NCBI GenBank assembly: GCA_963930655.1
Contig: OZ005618.1
Span: 19,805,001-19,869,000 of the forward strand
Source: Myrica gale
Lineage: Eukaryota; Streptophyta; Magnoliopsida; Fagales; Myricaceae
Length of the DNA: 64,000 nucleotides
Reading direction: 5' to 3'
The notes below the pieces were generated by a model. It made no database searches. It saw only the letters and a list, made by a program, of their open reading frames with translations, and had not been told where the DNA came from. Below, piece after piece: positions 58,615 through 64,000 of this stretch (the first letter of the stretch is position 1; the number at the start of each line of letters is the position of its first letter). The position numbers were made by a program, and so were the translations under genes.

Positions 58615-60097
58615 TCAATTTAAATCCAACCTAACCTTTTTACAAACTTCACTCTCAATCAGAAGGTATTCTATATAGGGAAAAGAAACACTTACAGTTA
58701 ACATCCAAGTAGCATTTTCTACTTCGCGGGGATTAGACTTGACATATCGATGGTTGAAAGCACAGCCAGAATGCATGTCCACCTTGTGATCATCCCTTAA
58801 GTGGGCTACAAGGAAGGGAATATCTCCAACAATAGAGCAGTCTGATCCAGCATATGGACAGCTGTATGGTCTGAAGTTACAAACAACTTCATGTTTGCGT
58901 TTTCTATAGTAAGGGAATATCTCTGGGCACCCAAGGGAGCAATATTTGCAAGGCAACTCGAGTGATTCAGCCACCTTCTCCAATGCCAGACACCTTATGT
59001 CGCCAAGCTCCTGTCTGCAAGTGGGACACCGGTTGTGAACCCTTGTTTTACAGGTCGAACAGAGGGTATGCCCATTATGGCACTGCAGAAACAATATTTG
59101 TTATACAAATCCGCAATAATCTTTTAGCTGCCATAAGGACAGTGATCAAGTGAGCTACCCTACACCAAAACATACTATGCAATGCTAGCCCAAAGTTTCC
59201 ACTATTCCAAAGAGAGAGAGTGACAACATGTGGGAGGAATTCGGCAGATATGTTACATCTAAAAAATTCTGGCAACAAAGCATGCAGTTGTCTTGAAATA
59301 GATTCAACATTGTAAACAACAAACCACATGCCACAGTTGAAGGAAAAGATCAATCAAGCTGAGGTACACACAGGGAAGCACTAAAATCATATAAACAAAG
59401 AAAACTGAACCTGCACACTACTTCAATAGTAGCTCCAGCTCAGCATGAAAAGTCCAGTTCAGTCACTCTTCATGAAAAGCACTTCAGTTCTGATAACCTA
59501 AATACCAAGCATTAATTCATTCTCTCTCAATAGTAAAAATTTGAACTTTGTTTCGACCAAACTTCAATTATTACTACTTTACCTAAAAATATTATGCATA
59601 AGAACCCACATGGAAATACGGGATTCTCATAAACACCCAGTCAGACCAAAGAGAATTTAAGAGCTAACTCAGATACCCATGTTGCTCTACTAAATGGAGC
59701 TGCAAAAGTTAGGGCATTCGTAAAGACAGTCCAAAGAGGATTCTTATGTTTTGAAATGAGTATCAACTTGGGTTAGAGCCTAAACATGAATTAACAACGT
59801 CACCCCGAGAGAAATTTCATTTTAACACCATCTTCAAGTTAAGTTAAAAACGTAGAAAGGGCATTTCATCCCATACAATCTTTCATATTTGTGCATATTA
59901 GAGACAACCTCCGGTATAGGTTCATGATCGCAGAAATCAATCAATACACAGATAAAGAACAACGTAGATTATTAGGGAAACAGACCTACAGTGGCTTTAT
60001 AGACCAGACATAGGCAATGAAAAGAAGGGGCAAGGATTACCTCGGCCTTTGTAAATCCAGAAAAAACCGGCCTTTCTCTGGGACGAAGACGGTCCAT
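58615..60097 (-). pseudogene. In-frame SHH1-like/SINAT chimera inside the hAT element
   Basis: Exon A (60041-60097) encodes MDRLRPRERPVFSGFTKAE and ends GAG|GTAATC. I read it as the start of a SAWADEE homeodomain homolog (SHH1), from memory of that family. Exon B (58696-59082) follows a TTTCTGCAG acceptor and encodes 129 residues of a SINA-type E3 ligase. These are the second half of the RING (CHNGHTLCSTCK, HNRCPTCRQELG) and the SIAH zinc fingers (CPYAGSDC, HLRDDHKVDMHSG), up to NATWMLT. Both borders are phase 0, so splicing joins them in frame. Missing are the first RING cysteines and the C-terminal TRAF-like exon. Without further splicing the frame reads on to a stop at 58615. It is unlikely to work as a ligase; whether it is transcribed is unknown. 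Confidence 0.75.
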
Positions 60098-60240
60098 GAG
60101 CTCTCTATATCTCTGTCTCTTTTTCAACCTTACCTTTTCCTCTATCAAAAACCCTAACTTCGAATATTCTGATCTCTCACTCGGTCGCTCTTCCTCAGTT
60201 CCTCTTCTCGGCCCTTGACATCCGAATGAATGACGCTGTC
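60098..60240 (-). promoter_or_regulatory. Captured 5' leader and possible promoter of the SHH1-like fragment
   Basis: On the minus strand the 140 bases before the ATG read like a plant 5' UTR (GAGAGATCAGAATATTCG, GAAGTTAGGGTTTTTGATAG, AGAGACAGAGATATAGAGAG). Capture of this segment could let the element be transcribed from its own copy of a host promoter. Confidence 0.45.
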
Positions 60241-60415
60241 AATGGAACAAGAGATAGATAGAAACTAATTGCAATATGCATGAGCTACTTGGACCGGAGC
60301 TCGGCGAGTGGCTAGGCGCAGGAGAGGGAGGGGAGGGGGAGAGAGACGCTCGCCGGGGGGGAGGGGTGATGCGGAGCAGATTTAGGATATGAATGGGGAA
60401 ATGAAAATCGGGAGT

Positions 60416-60440
60416 GGGGGGGGGGGGGGGGGGGGGGGGG
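60416..60440. repeat. G homopolymer inside the hAT element
   Basis: About 25 consecutive G. Its exact length is doubtful in any assembly. Confidence 0.8.
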
Positions 60441-60854
60441 ATTTGCTGAAAAACGAAAAAAAAAAAGGAAACCCGGTTCCCGGTCCCCCAGGTTCCCGGT
60501 GCAGGGGAATCCGGGAACCGGAAATACCCCTGGCTTCCCCCAAAATGAGGCACTGGCACCTACACCGGTTTCCCGGTCCCCCGGGTTCCCGATTTCGGTG
60601 CCACCGGAAAATTCCGGTGGCACTGAACAGCCCTAGTGGTTTCCATGATTTCTCTATTGTAATAAAATTCAGAGGTATAGTAAAAAAAAAAACAGAGAGC
60701 GATTGAAGGGCCAAAATGCAAAATGTACGAAAGAAAGAGTATTCTGTCCATTTTGTTCAAAACGGACCTTATAGCAGGGGTTGAGGGCACTACAATAAGT
60801 GTAAATACAATGATCCTAGAAAGAAAAAAAAGTGTAAATATATGATAAAATTTT

Positions 60855-61200
60855 AGGGTAAATACATTTTTCACTCTTAAACTATAATGATTTTTGTATT
60901 TTGCACCTTAAACTATTATTTTTGTTAAATTTCACTCTTTAACTACCCATCTTAAAAAATTTATACATTTTACCAAATTTTTAAATACTTTACACTATAT
61001 ATTTGACAATAATACTCTAAAAAATTTAATGAATTGACATCAATACCTTTAATATATGCAAAGCGAGTCAAGGGTATTATCGTCATTTTAGTTTAAAAAT
61101 TTGACAGAAAATACATAACGTCTAAAATTAATAGTTAGAATGTGAAATTTATAAAAAAAAAGTATTTTACAATATAAAATAAAAAATATATTTAACTCAA
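60855..61200. mobile_element. Inverted-repeat MITE-like element, diverged
   Basis: The left arm GGGTAAATACATTTTTCACT with TTTTGCACCTTAAACTATTA is mirrored by the right arm AAAATTAATAGTTAGAATGTG and AAAATATATTTAACTC. No target duplication fixed. Confidence 0.55.
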
Positions 61201-61884
61201 AAATCTTCGTACACAAATACCTGCTCGCGAGACATGCGTACTATTTCCAAGGATCGTGCCTCACCATTACGCTAGACCCTTTAGGGACAAGGCGATGTAA
61301 GTTTAACTTCCACAATATTCCAACCTTTTTTGGGTTACAACTTTTAATTGTGTGGGCCTCTTTTGTGGTTAGCTTCCTAAATATGTTACTTTTGAATCAC
61401 TGTTTGGTGTAGGTTGATCGAAACTCATTGGCTTAGGGGAAAATTAAGCTACTATTACATAATCCTGACATAAACATATTGAAAGTGGACGCAATAGATT
61501 AATTAGTGGTTGAGATTTTGAAGAAACCCCAAATCTAACAGATTATTCTAAGAATTTGAAGGAATCTTTATGTAATTCAATTAATGATCAAATACAGCAA
61601 GAAAATAAGTACAATCCTTTTGTTTTGTTTTTGAAAGAATATTAGATAATATGATTTAACATGAAATATTAGACAATGTACTAAGATCGAAATCTAGAAC
61701 GTCTAAACTACTAAGTTTGTAGCATTGAGCCATTAAATTACAAAACTTCATCAATGTGCACCTTTCGATTAAGGGCATTTTTGCAAACTAAGATTTTTTA
61801 GGAATGTTTTGAAAACTGATGTAGATAAATTTTTTATTAAATTTTGTAAGAAAACAGTGAAAATGAGTACTGATTTGGTGGGGA

Positions 61885-62255
61885 GAGAGCTAGAATTTTG
61901 AAGTTTTGTATTACAATTTTAGGAGGTTGTTCGGTTTGGGTGTATTTTGAGAATTTTTAGGTGATGTTAACTTTATTGGTATGCGTGTTTTAGTTATTTT
62001 TATGTAGTGTTAAGAATGATGTTTGGTTGTAGAATATTTTGTATTCTGAGAATTCAAAAAAATCCTGAGGATTTTTATATACCGAACAGCCTCTAGGTAT
62101 TGTGTTTAGTGAAAAAGTGAAGAGAGATAATTTTTTATATTTTTTGTAGTGAAAAATTATGATTTGATGGGGGGAGAGAGATTATATTGTAGTATTTTAT
62201 TGTGAGAGGATGTAAATTTTTGTGAAATTTTACATTGCAAACAGACCCTATGTTA
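61885..62255. mobile_element. Tourist-like MITE, family B copy 3, split by another MITE
   Basis: The right part (62094-62255: TAGGTATTGTGTTTAGTGAAAAAG... ending TTGCAAACAGACCC) and the left remnant before 61922 (AAGTTTTGTATTACAATTTTAG) make one family B element. They are separated by the 171 bp element at 61923-62093, which duplicated TAG. Confidence 0.65.
61923..62093. mobile_element. Tourist-like MITE, family C, nested
   Basis: A 171 bp element with ends GAGGTTGTTCGGTTTGGG and the inverse TATACCGAACAGCCTC. It is flanked by the exact 3 bp duplication TAG (61920-61922 and 62094-62096). Interior TTTATTGGTATGCGTGTTTT. Confidence 0.85.
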
Positions 62256-62259
62256 GTGT

Positions 62260-64000
62260 TTGTGTGATAAAATTTTGGGACACGAGAGGTAGTAAAAAAT
62301 GTAGAAAAAGATTATTTAAATAAATTAATGTGTTATATTTGTAAATAGATAATTTAATAAGAAGAGAGATTATTTTTTAATTATTTTATTAGGTAAAATT
62401 TTAGAATATGTTACAATTTTAACATACAAATGGACGACACTAGGTTATAACATGTTTTTGACGTGGGATTATGTCAGGACGCACTTTGATTCCGTTAGAT
62501 ATATATGTCACGGGCCCACTTAATTTTATGGTAGGCCGGAAATGCAGGCGGGAGGAAGACAAGGCCTATCTTTATCGCACACAAAGAAGACACTTAGCAC
62601 AGTGCTCACGTGAAATTTGCAGTGAAAACTCAGACGGATAGAGTAGGGAAGTCGGGAAGAAACGAAGGACGACCCAGAAAACGCCCTTTGAGACCCTCAT
62701 TTGCCCTGAGTCCTGCCCGGGTGCGTGTGGCCCTCGAAATGGCGGCGTGCCTTTTCGAGCTGTGGTCCTCGAACAGATCGTGGAAGATACAAACGAAAGG
62801 GAAAAATCCCTTGTTTTTTTTTTAACCCTGTATAGTTCAGTAACGAGGAAGGACATCCTTTGGCCTTCACGTATTAAGTTGATTCTGAATGCGGGATGAA
62901 TTTTCTTATTGTTGTTTTAGTTCTTGACTTATTTGCTATCTAAGTTGTGAAATCGGTCCAGTGAACTATGTTTTGTACTTCAGGATTGGATCAAACAGGT
63001 CCGATTTTGAGAGATTTTTAAGTTATAAAAAATGTCATTTTTATTAAATATTTCTGTTGTTTTATATATATAATGAGATTATGTTTATTTAATGATTTTG
63101 AAATTATTTTTCTAATTTAAATGTAATTTTTTCACATAAAAATATTTCAATCTTTAATAAAAAAATTTCCAGATCTTTTTGTGAAAACAAGACAAACTAA
63201 AATAAAAAATTTACGAAAACCTATAAAAATTTCTCTCACTGTATATTTTTACGAAAACCAAATATATTTTTTACTATGTATTGGACATAAAAGTCTAAAA
63301 AATAGTAAATAATTGTAAGAAACAATAACATTGAATAATACTTAAGGTTTGGTTTTCTTGAGTTCTTTTCTATGGCTTTTTTTTTTTTTACATTTTGGAT
63401 CCCAAAACGTATTTTAGTATACTTTACTTTACTTTATTTTTTGGTTGGTCCCTCTAGAAGCAACGACAATATGAAAAGCAAAAGATATAATAGTCCTGCT
63501 GTTAGACTTTAGGTAAGAAATAGGATCTAATGATGATAAGGCCCATGTGGTAATGTCAAAATGAGGTACAATTTAGAATCGAGATCTAATAGTCCTTCTT
63601 GTTTTTTTTTTTTAGAATTAAACTATATAATTTGAAAGTTACAGAGAAATTTAAGGACAATAGATTTTTGGAATCCAAAGACCAAAAATAATTTTAGACT
63701 AAAAATTAATCCCAAGAATATAACTAAAAGAATCTCATTGAAGTTTGTAAAGTGTAGGTGTAAATGTGTGTGCATTTCAATTATGGTGGTCTTTTTGTTA
63801 CATTATTTTTATAATAATCTATTGATTTCAGATATTTTGCACATTTAATAAATTGTGGAAAATTAATTTTTTTTAGTCTCTAAAACTTTACTTTTATCCT
63901 AATATATGGTCATGTCAAAAAAAATTTGGATACAAAAATTATCAATTTTCGCATAATAAATATGACAAATATATTTATTTTTGAAATATAATATATAACA
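62260..64000. other. Intergenic right end of the window
   Basis: A less AT-rich patch at about 62520-62830 is open on both strands (62572-62856 minus, 62610-62825 plus) but matches no family I know. The rest is AT-rich, with no feature I can define. Confidence 0.35.

Larger units (their letters stand above)
58146..60635. mobile_element. Pack-type hAT element carrying two gene fragments
   Basis: A 2490 bp element with perfect 12 bp inverted ends TAGGGCTGTTCA/TGAACAGCCCTA and the exact 8 bp duplication GTGGTTTC (58138-58145 and 60636-60643). Its first 170 bases and last 90 bases belong to the family of 7232-8494 and 37076-39008. Between them it carries, on the minus strand, an SHH1-like first exon with leader and donor and a SINA/SINAT middle exon with acceptor and donor. 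There is no transposase. Intact ends and duplication suggest recent movement, mobilised in trans. Gene capture is well known for Pack-MULEs and less often reported for hAT elements. Confidence 0.93.

Noticed and set aside
58615-59094. A stand-alone SINAT gene on the minus strand
   Set aside because: Only one exon is present, and the first and last exons of the family are missing. The fragment lies inside hAT ends with a target duplication, so it is captured cargo and not a normal gene.
60239-60714. Proline-rich or glycine-rich proteins near the G run
   Set aside because: They are translations of homopolymer and CCGGT-rich hAT end sequence.
1-64000. CRISPR array, operon or bacterial features
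   Set aside because: The direct repeats seen are tandem duplications, microsatellites or transposon parts without regular spacers. The introns and SINEs show a plant nuclear genome.

Overview
This window is nuclear DNA of a eudicot plant. It is AT-rich, with gene islands separated by long intergenic stretches full of small transposons. The host genes have plant GT-AG introns and closely match known plant families. I cannot name the species; a woody eudicot is a guess only.

Three host genes are well supported. (1) A single-exon DUF868 gene lies at 9975-10880 on the minus strand. (2) A nine-exon plastid histidine-phosphatase gene lies at 21534-29693 on the minus strand. It resembles 2-carboxy-D-arabinitol-1-phosphatase (At5g22620 type), its exons join into 499 residues, and one intron uses a GC-AG border. 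Its 4.7 kb fourth intron holds a broken LINE and a small hAT element. (3) A ten-exon nucleobase-ascorbate transporter of the NAT12 type lies at 41446-48548 on the plus strand, and its exons join into 699 residues.

The most unusual object is at 58146-60635. It is a 2.49 kb non-autonomous hAT element with 12 bp terminal inverted repeats and an 8 bp target duplication. It carries pieces that look captured from two host genes in one orientation. One is a first exon with leader and splice donor, resembling SHH1 (SAWADEE homeodomain homolog). The other is the middle exon of a SINA/SINAT E3 ligase. The two splice sites are in the same phase, so splicing would give an open chimeric frame. Two shorter relatives of the element, each with its own 8 bp duplication, lie at 7232-8494 and 37076-39008.

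A 49 bp perfect foldback at 51006-51188 resembles a young small-RNA hairpin locus.

The rest is mostly transposons: two further hAT elements (12649-12930, 27530-28015), several Tourist-like MITE families with 3 bp duplications, a Mutator-like MITE with a 9 bp duplication, a structurally complete TRIM LTR element (49445-49954), a tRNA-derived SINE with a 15 bp duplication (9211-9466), and a poly(A)-tailed non-LTR insertion with a 15 bp duplication (32201-32976). I saw no complete transposase gene, rRNA gene, intact tRNA gene or CRISPR array.
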